DNA of 64,000 nucleotides from Salininema proteolyticum. GTDB lineage: Bacteria; Actinomycetota; Actinomycetes; Mycobacteriales; Micromonosporaceae. The position numbers and the translations under genes are program-made. Where the stretch lies: the NCBI RefSeq assembly GCF_042685645.1, contig NZ_JBHUNX010000001.1, forward strand, positions 2,728,001 through 2,792,000, written 5' to 3'. Under the pieces are notes generated by a model, which saw nothing but the letters and a program-made list of their open reading frames with translations, did no database searches and was not told where the DNA came from. Position 1 is the first letter of the stretch; each line of letters begins with the position of its first letter. Positions 18,742 through 26,825 of the stretch are shown piece after piece.

Positions 18742-19563
18742 TCAGGCGCCTTCGGCGGTCAGCTCGACGACCAGCGACGGGCCGCCCTCGTAGATGCCGC
18801 CGTCGATGTTCATGACGAGCCCGTCGGCATACCGGCGCGGCTCGCTGATCTCTGAGGGCTCGGCTCCGGTGGTGTCGGGGATCGTGGAGTGGCCGTGGAC
18901 GATCATGCGTCCCCCGTAGGTCTCGAGCATCCGGCGGGCCCGGGCTGCGCCCTCCTCGCCCTCGAACTCGTGGCGGCGGGTCAGCTCGCGGAACAGCTGC
19001 CACCACCGCTCCGGCTCGGTCGCCGCCAGCTCCGAGCGGACCTCGGCGTTGACCTCGTCGATCGACCGGCCCCAGTCCAGGTAGCTGACCGCGTCGGAAT
19101 GGACCAGGAGGCAGTCGGCGGCGAACGCCATCGCCGGGCGGCCCAGCAGCCACTCGGCCTCCTCGTCCTCCAGCTCCTCGGCGTCGCGCTCGAAACCGCC
19201 GTTGATCACCCACCACTGTAGGAACTGGCGCTCGTTGCCGTCGTAGTCGCGGAAGCCCTGCCCGCCGAACCGCTTGGAACCCAGCAGCAGGAGCTCGTGG
19301 TTGCCCAGGAGCACCTCGACCGTCCCGCCGGCGGCCGCCGACTCGCCCTGCAGGCGGCGCAGCAGGCGCAGCGTCTCCAGGCCCTGCCCGCCCCGGTCGA
19401 AGAGGTCGCCGAGGACCCACAGCTGAGCGTCCCCGCCCGTCCAACTCCCCTCGGGGCCGACCAGGCCCTTCTCCCGCAGGGCGTGCTGGAACTGTTCGAA
19501 GTGCCCGTGGATGTCGCTGGCGGCGAATACGGCGGGACCTGTCTCGGCGTGGGTTTGCGGCAT
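18742..19563 (-). CDS. Calcineurin-like metallophosphoesterase
   Basis: 273 aa from ATG 19563. The five metal and catalytic blocks are in order: SDIHGHF (about residue 16), GDLFDRGGQG, LLGNHELLLLG, a middle His region (VHSDAVSYLDWG) and VHGHSTIPDT near residue 224. The pattern GDxxDRG...GNHE resembles the PPP-type (ApaH/PrpE-like) branch, so a protein phosphatase or dinucleotide hydrolase role is possible. There is no signal peptide, so it is cytoplasmic. It is transcribed away from the M3 peptidase gene, 146 bp apart. Confidence 0.88.
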   Translation of the reverse strand: MPQTHAETGPAVFAASDIHGHFEQFQHALREKGLVGPEGSWTGGDAQLWVLGDLFDRGGQGLETLRLLRRLQGESAAAGGTVEVLLGNHELLLLGSKRFGGQGFRDYDGNERQFLQWWVINGGFERDAEELEDEEAEWLLGRPAMAFAADCLLVHSDAVSYLDWGRSIDEVNAEVRSELAATEPERWWQLFRELTRRHEFEGEEGAARARRMLETYGGRMIVHGHSTIPDTTGAEPSEISEPRRYADGLVMNIDGGIYEGGPSLVVELTAEGA

Positions 19564-19709
19564 AGAGAAGATGTTAATGGTCCGGCCGCGGGCCCCAACA
19601 GGTTGTCGGCAAACTTTGACCGCACTAACCTCTAAGACAACGCGGTCACACCCCTGTCCGACACCCGGTCAGGACATGGCTGCAATCCGTGCGCACACGA
19701 AGGAGAGAA

Positions 19710-21770
19710 ATGTCGGCCACTGACGTCAACCCGCTGCTGACCCCGTCCCGGCTCCCCTACCAGGTCCCGCCGTTCCAGGAGATCACCCCCGACCACTACC
19801 GCGAGGGCTTCGCGAAGGGCATCGCCGAACAGGCCGAGGCCGTCGCCGCCGTCGCCTCGCAGGAGGCCGCCCCGACCTTCGACAACACCGTCGTCGAGCT
19901 GGAGAGGGTCCTCAACGGCGGCATCCTCGACCGGACCGCCACGGCGTTCTTCACCGTCAACGCCGCCGACACCTCCCCCGACCTCGAGGACATCGAGGCC
20001 GAGGTCAGCCCCGAGCTCGCCGCCCACGACGACTCGATCTACCTCAACAAGGCCCTCGCCGAGCGCGTCGACGCCCTCTGGGAGGGCCGCGAGGACGCGG
20101 ACTACACGCCCGAGCAGCTCTACCTGCTGGAGCGCTACCGCACCCGCTTCCAGCGCGCCGGCGCCTCCCTCGACGACTCCGGGCGCGAGCGCCTGGAGGA
20201 GATCAACACCCGCCTGGCCGAGCTCCACGCCGCCTTCAACCGCCAGACGCGCGCCGACATCAACGAGGCCGCCGTCCTCGTCGACAGCGCCGAACGCCTG
20301 GAGGGCCTCAGCGAGGCCGGCATCGCCGCCGCCAAGGCCGCCGCGACCGACCGCGGCAAGGACGGCTACCTGATCGGCATGGAGCTGTTCAGCGCCAACC
20401 CCGCCCTGGCCGACCTCGCCGACCGCGACCTCCGACGCGAGGTCTGGGAGGCCTCGACCGGCCGCGGCAAGGCCAATGCCCCGACCATCCTGGAGATCGT
20501 GGGCCTCCGCGCCGAGAAGGCCCGTCTGCTGGGCTACGCGAACTTCGCCGACTATGTCGCCGCCGACGTCACCGCCCGCAGCGGGGCCGCCGTGTGGGAG
20601 CGCCTGACGGCCATGGTCGCCCCGGCCGTGCGCAACGCCCGCAACGAGGCCGAGCAGCTGAAGAAGGCCGTCGACGCCGAGGGCGGCGACTTCAAGCTGG
20701 CCGCCTGGGACTGGAAGTACTACGCCGGAAAGGTCAAGGCCGAGAAGTACGGCTTCGACCCCGAGGAGCTCAAGCCCTACCTGGAGCTGGACACCATCCT
20801 GGAGCACGGCGTCTTCTACGCCGCCGAGAAGGAGTTCGGCCTGACCTTCCACGCCCGCCCGGACATCGCCGGCTACCTGCCCGAGGTCCGCGTCTGGGAG
20901 GTCCGCGACGAGGACGGCTCCGTGCTGGGCCTGTTCTTCGGCGACTTCTTCACCCGCGAGTCCAAGCGCGGCGGCGCGTGGATGAACAACCTCGTCGACC
21001 AGAACGCCCTGGCCGGCACCAAGCCCGTCGTCATCAACAACCTGAACATCGTCAAGCCCGCCGAGGGCAAGCCGGCGCTGGTCACGGTCGACAACGTGCG
21101 CACGCTCTTCCACGAGTTCGGCCACGCCCTGCACGGCCTGATGTCCGACTGCGAGTACCCCACCCCCTCGGGCACCAGCGTGCCCCGGGACTTCGTGGAG
21201 TACCCCTCGCAGGTCAACGAGATGTGGATCCTCTGGCCCGAGGTCGCGGCCAACTACGTCAAGCACCACGAGACCGGGGAGAGCGCCCCGGCCGAGCTGC
21301 TGGAGCAGTGGAAGACCTCCAACGGCTTCGGCGCCGGGTTCGCCAAGACCGAGTACCTGGCCGCGGCCCTCCTGGACCAGGCCTGGCACCGGCTGGCGCC
21401 CGAAGACGTGCCGACCGCCGAGGGGCGCGACGCGGTCGAGGTCGTCGAGGAGTTCGAGCGCAACGCCCTGGAGGAGATCGGCATCCGCATGGACGAGATC
21501 GCCCCGCGCTACCGCTCGGGCTACTTCGCCCACACCTTCACCGGCGGCTACGCCTCGGGCTACTACTCCTACGTCTGGTCGGAGGTCCTGGACGCCGACA
21601 CCGTCGACTGGTTCAAGGAGAACGGCGGCCTGACGCGCGCCAACGGCGACCACTTCCGCGAGACCCTGCTGAGCCGGGGCAGCTCGATCGACCCGCTGGA
21701 GTCCTTCCGGCGCTTCCGCGGGCGCGACCCGGAGATCGAGCCGCTGCTGAAGCGCCACGGCCTGCAGTAA
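19710..21770 (+). CDS. M3-family metallopeptidase (peptidyl-dipeptidase Dcp / oligopeptidase A type)
   Basis: The 686-aa zinc peptidase starts at ATG 19710 with AGGAGAG upstream (an earlier in-frame start precedes this site and is less likely). The active-site motif FHEFGHALHG lies near residue 470, and the downstream glutamate ligand falls in PSQVNEMWIL, as in M3 enzymes. The long helical N-terminal half (residues 10-400) and TGGYASGYYSYVWSEVL near the C-terminus are also typical. No export signal, so it likely degrades peptides in the cytoplasm. A GC-rich hairpin follows 29 bp after the stop. Confidence 0.94.
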   Translation: MSATDVNPLLTPSRLPYQVPPFQEITPDHYREGFAKGIAEQAEAVAAVASQEAAPTFDNTVVELERVLNGGILDRTATAFFTVNAADTSPDLEDIEAEVSPELAAHDDSIYLNKALAERVDALWEGREDADYTPEQLYLLERYRTRFQRAGASLDDSGRERLEEINTRLAELHAAFNRQTRADINEAAVLVDSAERLEGLSEAGIAAAKAAATDRGKDGYLIGMELFSANPALADLADRDLRREVWEASTGRGKANAPTILEIVGLRAEKARLLGYANFADYVAADVTARSGAAVWERLTAMVAPAVRNARNEAEQLKKAVDAEGGDFKLAAWDWKYYAGKVKAEKYGFDPEELKPYLELDTILEHGVFYAAEKEFGLTFHARPDIAGYLPEVRVWEVRDEDGSVLGLFFGDFFTRESKRGGAWMNNLVDQNALAGTKPVVINNLNIVKPAEGKPALVTVDNVRTLFHEFGHALHGLMSDCEYPTPSGTSVPRDFVEYPSQVNEMWILWPEVAANYVKHHETGESAPAELLEQWKTSNGFGAGFAKTEYLAAALLDQAWHRLAPEDVPTAEGRDAVEVVEEFERNALEEIGIRMDEIAPRYRSGYFAHTFTGGYASGYYSYVWSEVLDADTVDWFKENGGLTRANGDHFRETLLSRGSSIDPLESFRRFRGRDPEIEPLLKRHGLQ

Positions 21771-21799
21771 TCCACAGCCGTTTCCAACGCAGAAAATGA

Positions 21800-21823
21800 G
21801 GGGCGGCCCCTCGGGGCCGCCCC
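21800..21823. terminator. Terminator-like hairpin between convergent genes
   Basis: A perfect 10-bp stem (GGGGCGGCCC paired with GGGCCGCCCC, loop CTCG) lies between the M3 peptidase and the convergent desaturase gene. There is no T tract. Confidence 0.6.
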
Positions 21824-21882
21824 ATCCTTGTGTGCGCAAGGAAGCTTACCTATATTCGCTCCGGCCGGGACCGGACGCCACC

Positions 21883-22857
21883 CTAGTGGGCGGCCTCCTT
21901 CTCCAGGCGCGCCAGGCGCTCGGGAGAGGGCCACTTGACGTTGGAGACCCAGCCGAACTTCTCGCAGATCCAGATGATCCTCGCGGTCGTGTCGATCTGT
22001 CCGCGCTTGACGCCGTGGCGGGCGGAGGTCGGGTCGGCGTGGTGCATGTTGTGCCAGGACTCGCCGAAGGAGACGATCGCCAGCGGCCAGAAGTTCGCGG
22101 CCTTGTCGCGGGCCTTGAAGGGGCGCTCGCCGACCATGTGGCAGACCGAGTTGGTCGACCAGGTCGTGTGGTGCAGGACGGCGACGCGGACGACGCCGGC
22201 CCAGAAGAACGCGGTCAGGGCGCCGGTCCAGGACATGGTGGCCAGTCCGCCGATGGCGGCCGGAAGCAGGAAGGTCAGGACGGTCCACAGCGGGAAGAGC
22301 TTGGAGACCCAGACGATGTCCTTGTCCTTGAGAAGGTCGGGGGCGTAGCGCTCGACGTTAGAGGTGTTCTCGCGCTGGAACATCCAGCCCATGTGCGAGT
22401 GCCAGAAGCCCTTCATCAGGGCCACGGGGCCGGTGCCGAAGAGCCACGGCGAGTGGGGGTCGCCCTCCTTGTCGGAGAACGCGTGGTGGCGGCGGTGGTC
22501 GGCGACCCAGCCTACCGCGTTGCCCTGCACCGCCATGCCGGCGAGGATCGTGGAGGCGATCTTGACCGGGCGGTTGGCCTTGAAGGATCCGTGCGTGAGC
22601 ATTCGGTGGTAGGCGAACGTCACTCCGTGGCCGGTGGCGAAGAAGAAGACGATCGCCATCACCGCGTCCAGTCCGCTCATCCACCCCGTCTGCCACGCGA
22701 TCGGAATCGCCGCGGCGAGCGCGAGGGTGGGGATGACCAGGAAGAGGTACACGAGGGTCTGCTGCCAAAGGGAGCGCTTCTCTCCCATTACTGCCTTGCC
22801 CTGGCGTTTCTTCACCGGTGCGGCCTGGGGTGCGAGTGTCGTCATAGGTAATCCCAT
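21883..22857 (-). CDS. Membrane fatty acyl-CoA (delta-9-type) desaturase
   Basis: Introduces a double bond into acyl chains at the membrane. The 324-aa protein has the three histidine boxes that bind the di-iron centre: HRMLTH (about residue 85), HRRHH (about 122) and HNMHH (about 260). Four hydrophobic spans lie in two pairs around them. Two starts are possible, the ATG at 22857 and one at 22845 (MTTLAPQAAP); both have similar weak ribosome binding sites. It stands alone and upstream of a divergent-facing small membrane protein. Confidence 0.9.
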   Translation of the reverse strand: MGLPMTTLAPQAAPVKKRQGKAVMGEKRSLWQQTLVYLFLVIPTLALAAAIPIAWQTGWMSGLDAVMAIVFFFATGHGVTFAYHRMLTHGSFKANRPVKIASTILAGMAVQGNAVGWVADHRRHHAFSDKEGDPHSPWLFGTGPVALMKGFWHSHMGWMFQRENTSNVERYAPDLLKDKDIVWVSKLFPLWTVLTFLLPAAIGGLATMSWTGALTAFFWAGVVRVAVLHHTTWSTNSVCHMVGERPFKARDKAANFWPLAIVSFGESWHNMHHADPTSARHGVKRGQIDTTARIIWICEKFGWVSNVKWPSPERLARLEKEAAH

Positions 22858-22967
22858 CTCTCGTCCGACAACACTATTTTCGCAGCTCAGATAGGAGAAG
22901 TCACTGGGGCGGACACCCGACTTCGGGGTGGGGCCGACCGCCGAGTAGGGGTAGGGTTTCCCCCACC

Positions 22968-23510
22968 TCAGCCGGCCGGAGCCTCTCTACGCTCCCGGCC
23001 CGTTCGCCTTACGGCGCTCGCCACCGCACCGATGATCGTTCCGACGACAAGACCGTAGACGACAGCGAGCACCCAGGAGGCCCCCACCTGGAGCAGGTAG
23101 AGCGTGCCCGGCGTTTCGGCCTGGAAGCCGTAGACCGTCACGCGGACTGTGTTGGCCGCCGCGAACAGGAGCATGGTGATACGCGTGATCCCCCACGCGA
23201 ACCGCAGGGATCCGGCCTCGGGCCTTTTCTCTCCGTACCCCTTGGCCCAGGCCGCAAGCGCCACCGCGACGGCCAACGCCAAGAGGCCGTCGACGACCAT
23301 GTGGGCGGTCATCTGATGCCCCATCGGACTGAAGCGCAGGCCGGGGACCGAACGGGGCTCGCCGAGCGCGGCGATCGGGGTGAGGTAGCCGATCCTCGCG
23401 TGGAGCCACGTCTGGAACGACGCCGTTCCCACCACGACGAGCAGGAGGAGACTCGTTGCCAAAGTAGTGACCGCGGCCCGATTGCGAGAGATGGTCTCAA
23501 TCATATACAT
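22968..23510 (-). CDS. Small four-span membrane protein, function unknown
   Basis: 180 aa with four predicted spans: residues about 13-32 (TTLATSLLLLVVVGTASF), 68-90 (MVVDGLLALAVAVALAAWA), 105-125 (ITRITMLLFAAANTVRV) and 138-165 (ASWVLAVVYGLVVGTIIGAV), with a basic C-tail. The N-terminal Met codons at residues 1 and 3 are both usable. It is divergent from the GH5 gene with 36 bp between starts, so the promoters overlap. No family recognised. Confidence 0.7.
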   Translation of the reverse strand: MYMIETISRNRAAVTTLATSLLLLVVVGTASFQTWLHARIGYLTPIAALGEPRSVPGLRFSPMGHQMTAHMVVDGLLALAVAVALAAWAKGYGEKRPEAGSLRFAWGITRITMLLFAAANTVRVTVYGFQAETPGTLYLLQVGASWVLAVVYGLVVGTIIGAVASAVRRTGRERREAPAG

Positions 23511-23546
23511 TATTCTACATTTAAGTCTTACTCAGGAGTAGGTGCG

Positions 23547-24986
23547 ATGAGCGGTCCCTTCGGCAGGAACAGAGTGGTTCTCTGCACCGTCATGGTCATG
23601 GTCGGAACCCTCATCGCCGGGTTCGCCGGCGCCCTCACACGGGGCCCCGCTCCCGAGGTCTCGCCACGACTCCTCACCGACTCCGAAGGGCGGACCCTCT
23701 TCCTGCGCGGGTTCAACACCGCGTCCTCCGCCAAGAACCCCACCGGGCTGGCCGACCTCACCGAAGAGGACGTGGCCCGCGAGTACTCCGACATGGGGAC
23801 CAACTTCGTCCGGCTCCTCCTCCAGTGGCAGGCCGTCGAACCCGAGCCCGGCGAGATCGATCAGGACTACCTCGACGAAGTCGAGAAACGCGTCGGCTGG
23901 TACGAAAAGCGCGGCTACCACGTCATGCTCGACATGCACCAGGACCTGTACTCCACTTACACCAGTTCCGAGCACGTTGCCGGCAACGGCGCCCCCGAGT
24001 GGGCCACGCAGAACGACCGGCTGCCCGTGGCCGAGGACCTCGACATGTGGGAGCTCTACTACCTGGAGCCGGGCGTCATCCGCTCCTTCGACAACTTCTG
24101 GGGCACCTCCGACAACGATCTCGACCTCATGGACCACTACGCGAAGTCCTGGGGCGCCGTCGCCGAACGCTTCGCGGACAACGAGGCGGTGCTCGCCTAC
24201 GACCTCATGAACGAGCCCTGGGGCGGCACCCTCCAGGCTGCCGAGTTCGAACGCGGCCCCCTGGCCGAGTTCTACCGGCGCTCCATCGCCGAGATCCGCC
24301 AGAGCGACTCCGACACCTGGCTGTTCGTCGAACCCCAGGCCGTCGGGGTCAACTGGGGCATGACCAGTGCGCTGCCCGCGTTCGACGACCCCCGCGACGG
24401 CGAGGACCGGATCGGTTTCGCGCCCCACCTCTATCCCCTTCCCATGGACCTCGGCAAGAGCTACGCCTCGGCCAAGGAAGAGGTCGACGACGCGCTCGCC
24501 ACCTGGGAGGACAGCGTCCTGCGCACCGCCGAGCGGCTCGACGCGCCCGTCATCCTCGGAGAGTTCGGCCTGGACGCAACAGCACCCGGGGCGCTGGACT
24601 ACGTGGACGCCGTCATCGACATGACCGAGCGGACTGGCATGGGGTACGCCTACTGGTCGAACGATCCGGGCTCATGGGGTCCCTACAACGGCGACGGCGA
24701 GCCCCAGCCCCTGGCCGACACCCTGAACCGCGCCTATCCCCGTGCCGTGGCCGGCGAGCCCCTGTCCATCTCCACCACCGACATTCACCTCACGCTCTCC
24801 TACCGCACCGATCCCCAGGTCACGGCGCCCACCGAGATCTACCTTCCCGAGTCTTTCGGCGCAGGCGGCGGCTCGGTCTCCTGTGGCGCGGACTGTGAGA
24901 CGAATTGGGATGCCGAGCGTCGAGTACTTTCTGTGACCCAGGCCCCAGAATCAGGTGTGGCGGCCGTCGAGGTCCGTGCGGCATAA
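23547..24986 (+). CDS. GH5 glycoside hydrolase, endoglycoceramidase-like, exported or anchored
   Basis: The 479-aa protein starts at ATG 23547 with AGGAG 8 bp upstream. Residues about 8-28 are a hydrophobic signal or anchor (VVLCTVMVMVGTLIAGFAG). The GH5 barrel contains FLRGFNTASSAKNP, the acid/base Glu in AYDLMNEPWGG (about residue 218) and the nucleophile Glu in VILGEFGLD (about residue 338), with FAPHLYP between them. The GRTLFLRGFN opening and LDMHQDLYS match endoglycoceramidase-type GH5 enzymes better than cellulases. The C-terminal beta domain (residues about 400-479) carries a CGADC pair, probably a disulfide outside the cell. Natural substrate is inference. Confidence 0.85.
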   Translation: MSGPFGRNRVVLCTVMVMVGTLIAGFAGALTRGPAPEVSPRLLTDSEGRTLFLRGFNTASSAKNPTGLADLTEEDVAREYSDMGTNFVRLLLQWQAVEPEPGEIDQDYLDEVEKRVGWYEKRGYHVMLDMHQDLYSTYTSSEHVAGNGAPEWATQNDRLPVAEDLDMWELYYLEPGVIRSFDNFWGTSDNDLDLMDHYAKSWGAVAERFADNEAVLAYDLMNEPWGGTLQAAEFERGPLAEFYRRSIAEIRQSDSDTWLFVEPQAVGVNWGMTSALPAFDDPRDGEDRIGFAPHLYPLPMDLGKSYASAKEEVDDALATWEDSVLRTAERLDAPVILGEFGLDATAPGALDYVDAVIDMTERTGMGYAYWSNDPGSWGPYNGDGEPQPLADTLNRAYPRAVAGEPLSISTTDIHLTLSYRTDPQVTAPTEIYLPESFGAGGGSVSCGADCETNWDAERRVLSVTQAPESGVAAVEVRAA

Positions 24987-25394
24987 GAGCTTTCCCTCAC
25001 GCACCCGAATTCACCTACTGCGCAGTGCATCCTTCTTATGCATCATATAGACAGGTATACCGATGCAGCATAATGGCCGAACTGTGTCGGCCGTTACGTA
25101 CTCTGCGCGAAATCCCAGCCCTCGCACCCTGTTCGTTATCCTGAACCGAGGAACACATTCTGTCAGGAATGTTTCCAATAATGTCGGTTCCTTCGCCGCA
25201 GCGCCGATTCCTGCCAGGACTCCGTCCGCGGTGCCGCATGAGGGAACCTCCGACATTTCTCCGAAATAGGGGCGGTGGAGGGTTCTTCCCCCTGGAGCCC
25301 TCCGCCGCTTTTCGGTTCCCGAATCAGGCGCGAGGAGTACCCTCACCGTGGAGGCCTCCTCCGCATGAGAAGTCGATCCGCTAGAAAGCGCGCC
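24987..25394. other. Intergenic region with one terminator
   Basis: 408 bp between the GH5 and ABM genes. Apart from the hairpin at 25274-25312, I see no gene. Overlapping short frames on both strands lack ribosome binding sites. Confidence 0.35.
25274..25312 (+). terminator. Intrinsic terminator upstream of the ABM gene
   Basis: A stem of about 12 bp (GGTGGAGGGTTC paired with GAGCCCTCCGCC, two wobbles, loop TTCCCCCTG) is followed by GCTTTT on the + strand. It could end the GH5 transcript late or act as a leader attenuator for the ABM gene 80 bp downstream. Confidence 0.55.
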
Positions 25395-25721
25395 ATGATC
25401 CTGATCAACGTCAAGTTCCCCGTGAAGCCCGAGGTGGCCGACTCCTGGCCCGAGAAGATCGCGGAGTTCACCAACGCCACTCGCGCCGAGGAGGGCAATG
25501 TCTTCTTCGAGTGGTCCCGCAGCATTAACAACCCGAACGAATACGTTCTGCTCGAGGCCTTCCGCGACGCCGAGGCCGGCGACGCCCACGTCAACTCAGA
25601 CCATTTCAAGAAGGCCATGGGCGAGATCCCGGACTACATCTCCGCCCAGCCCAAGATCATCTACAACGGCGATGCGCCCGACGGCGGCTGGGGCCCGATG
25701 GCGGAGCTCTCGCCTCGCTGA
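25395..25721 (+). CDS. Antibiotic biosynthesis monooxygenase (ABM/YgiN-like) domain protein
   Basis: 108 aa of a single ferredoxin-like ABM domain: MILINVKFPVKPE, then NVFFEWSRSINNPNEYVLLE, then the family's hallmark HVNSDHFKKAM near residue 66-76. These small dimeric proteins act as quinol monooxygenases or haem-type oxygenases; most in genomes like this have no known substrate. I take the ATG at 25395; an upstream ATG at 25365 adds a basic peptide and cannot be excluded. No cluster context. Confidence 0.85.
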   Translation: MILINVKFPVKPEVADSWPEKIAEFTNATRAEEGNVFFEWSRSINNPNEYVLLEAFRDAEAGDAHVNSDHFKKAMGEIPDYISAQPKIIYNGDAPDGGWGPMAELSPR

Positions 25722-25819
25722 GCGACCCGCGTAGCGGGGCGGCGGGCCGAGCAACGGTTTCCGTCGCCCTGCTCCGATAGAGTTCCATTCCGTCGAACTC
25801 ATCCTGATCGGAGTCGCCC

Positions 25820-26113
25820 GTGGCACCCTACGACGTCAAGCGCCACCTCAAGCATCTCTACGCGCCCAAGAACACCGACTGGGAGCTGATCGACGTTCCC
25901 CAACAGCGTTTCCTTGCCGTCGACGGCCAAGGCGATCCCAGCAAATCGCAGTCCTACGCCGAAGCCGTGAAAGCGCTCTAGTCCCTCGCCTACACGATCA
26001 AGATGGCGCGCAAGAAGCAGGGCGAGGACTTCGTCGTGCCTCCCCTCGAAGACCTCTGGTGGTCGGACCACCCCGGAAAAGCTACGTACGAACTGCGCCG
26101 ACCAGCCCGATAA
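25820..26113 (+). pseudogene. Broken GyrI-like small-molecule-binding domain gene
   Basis: Starting at GTG 25820 (MAPYDVKRHLKHLYAP), the frame matches the N-terminal part of the GyrI-like domain family found in actinobacteria (WELIDVPQQRFLAVDGQGDP, YAEAVKAL). A TAG at 25979-25981 stands where the family has an aromatic residue in AL-Y-xxAYTIKM; a TAC or TAT to TAG change explains it. The same frame continues in family sequence (SLAYTIKMARKKQGEDFVV, PPLEDLWWSDHP) to a TAA at 26111, after which the normal C-terminal half of about 110 residues is missing. Nonsense mutation plus 3' truncation beside an insertion-sequence cluster makes this a dead gene. Confidence 0.85.
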
Positions 26114-26237
26114 CCCCATGCCGACGGCAGTCGCATGATCCGAGTATCCGTACCCCTCCCGGATTGCGGCCAAAGATCAAGGCAGGACGAGTCTGGTTAG
26201 GGGTTCAGTTAAAGCGCTGGTGAAGGACGAGCACTTC

Positions 26238-26250
26238 AGTGGACACTCTC
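26238..26250 (+). repeat. Left terminal inverted repeat of the IS3 element
   Basis: AGTGGACACTCTC, matching the inverted copy at 29099-29111 at 12 of 13 positions. It lies 28 bp before the orfA start. Confidence 0.8.
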
Positions 26251-26277
26251 CTAACTGGAGAGAGGAATCTGACGACG

Positions 26278-26545
26278 ATGCCGAAGAAGGGCCCCTACAC
26301 CGAGGAGTTCAAGGAGAAGGCTGTCGCTCTGTCGTGCCTTCCGGGCCGGACCTTGTCCGGAGTCGCCCGTGACCTGGGTATCAGCCTGGCGTCCCTGAAG
26401 AACTGGCGTCGGCAAGCGCAGCAGAATGGCACCGTGCCCGCCGATGACAAGAAGCCCGACGTTCCCCCCGAAGTCCTGACTGAACTGCGTGAACTGCGCA
26501 AACGTGTCCGTGAGCTGGAACAGGACAACGAGATCCTGGGAAAAG
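26278..26545 (+). pseudogene. IS3-family transposase OrfA, interrupted
   Basis: The frame opens at ATG 26278 (MPKKGPYTEEFKEKAV) after GGAGAGAGG. It encodes the usual HTH (SGVARDLGISLASLKNWRRQ, residues about 25-44) and leucine zipper (ELRELRKRVRELEQDNEIL, about 65-84). At LGK (26538-26546) the family sequence stops because the IS110 element begins. Removing that element joins the frame to 28153-28196, giving LGKAMGWFANRNRGDSR and a TGA at 28194. GGGAAAA at 26538-26544, read G-GGA-AAA, is the expected -1 frameshift heptamer, and orfB does lie in the -1 frame after the join. The insertion therefore also removes the OrfAB fusion. Confidence 0.85.
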
Positions 26546-26639
26546 TATCGATGAAACGGCGTTGCCGTCACACTTTGGCGGTTGGAGAATCCTCGGGTTG
26601 TGGAGCGCTGCGACCTGGGGGTTGTGTCGAGTAGTGGCT

Positions 26640-26790
26640 GGTCGCATACTGTTTGTGGTGTCTGTTGGGCAGACGTCGGTATCGCTTGGTCCCGTGTGAG
26701 GCCGTGGAAAAGTATGACGCTGGAGCTTGAGGAACTTTTTACTGCTGCTTCGAGCGCGAATCTCAGACTCTTAATTTGGCAGGCTCCTTC
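26640..26790 (+). ncRNA. Candidate bridge RNA of the IS110 element (approximate ends)
   Basis: Inside the non-coding left end, four short segments correspond to sequences at the element's junctions, each ending at the AG/CT core. GGAAAAG (26706-26712; the match extends to GGAAAAGTAT) repeats the left IS3 flank 26539-26548. ATCGCT (26681-26686) is the reverse complement of the right IS3 flank AGCGAT at 28151-28156. ATCTCAG (26760-26766) repeats the element's right end 28146-28152. ATACT (26646-26650) is the reverse complement of its left end AGTAT at 26544-26548. Small hairpins lie between them (GTCTG/CAGAC at 26660-26674; GGTC/GGCC near 26687-26703). The first and third matches are strong, the two shorter ones weaker. 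RNA ends and fold are not determined. Confidence 0.55.
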
Positions 26791-26825
26791 CGGCCGGCAT
26801 CGCCGAGAGAAGGAGGTGGTGCGGC

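Noticed and set aside
19632..21839. Long - strand ORF (735 codons)
   Set aside because: It lies opposite the M3 peptidase gene, which has its family motifs on the + strand. The minus frame has shadow composition.
25979..25981. Recoded TAG (readthrough) in the GyrI-like gene
   Set aside because: The gene is also truncated at its 3' end and lies in an IS graveyard, so a nonsense mutation in a dying gene is the simpler reading.
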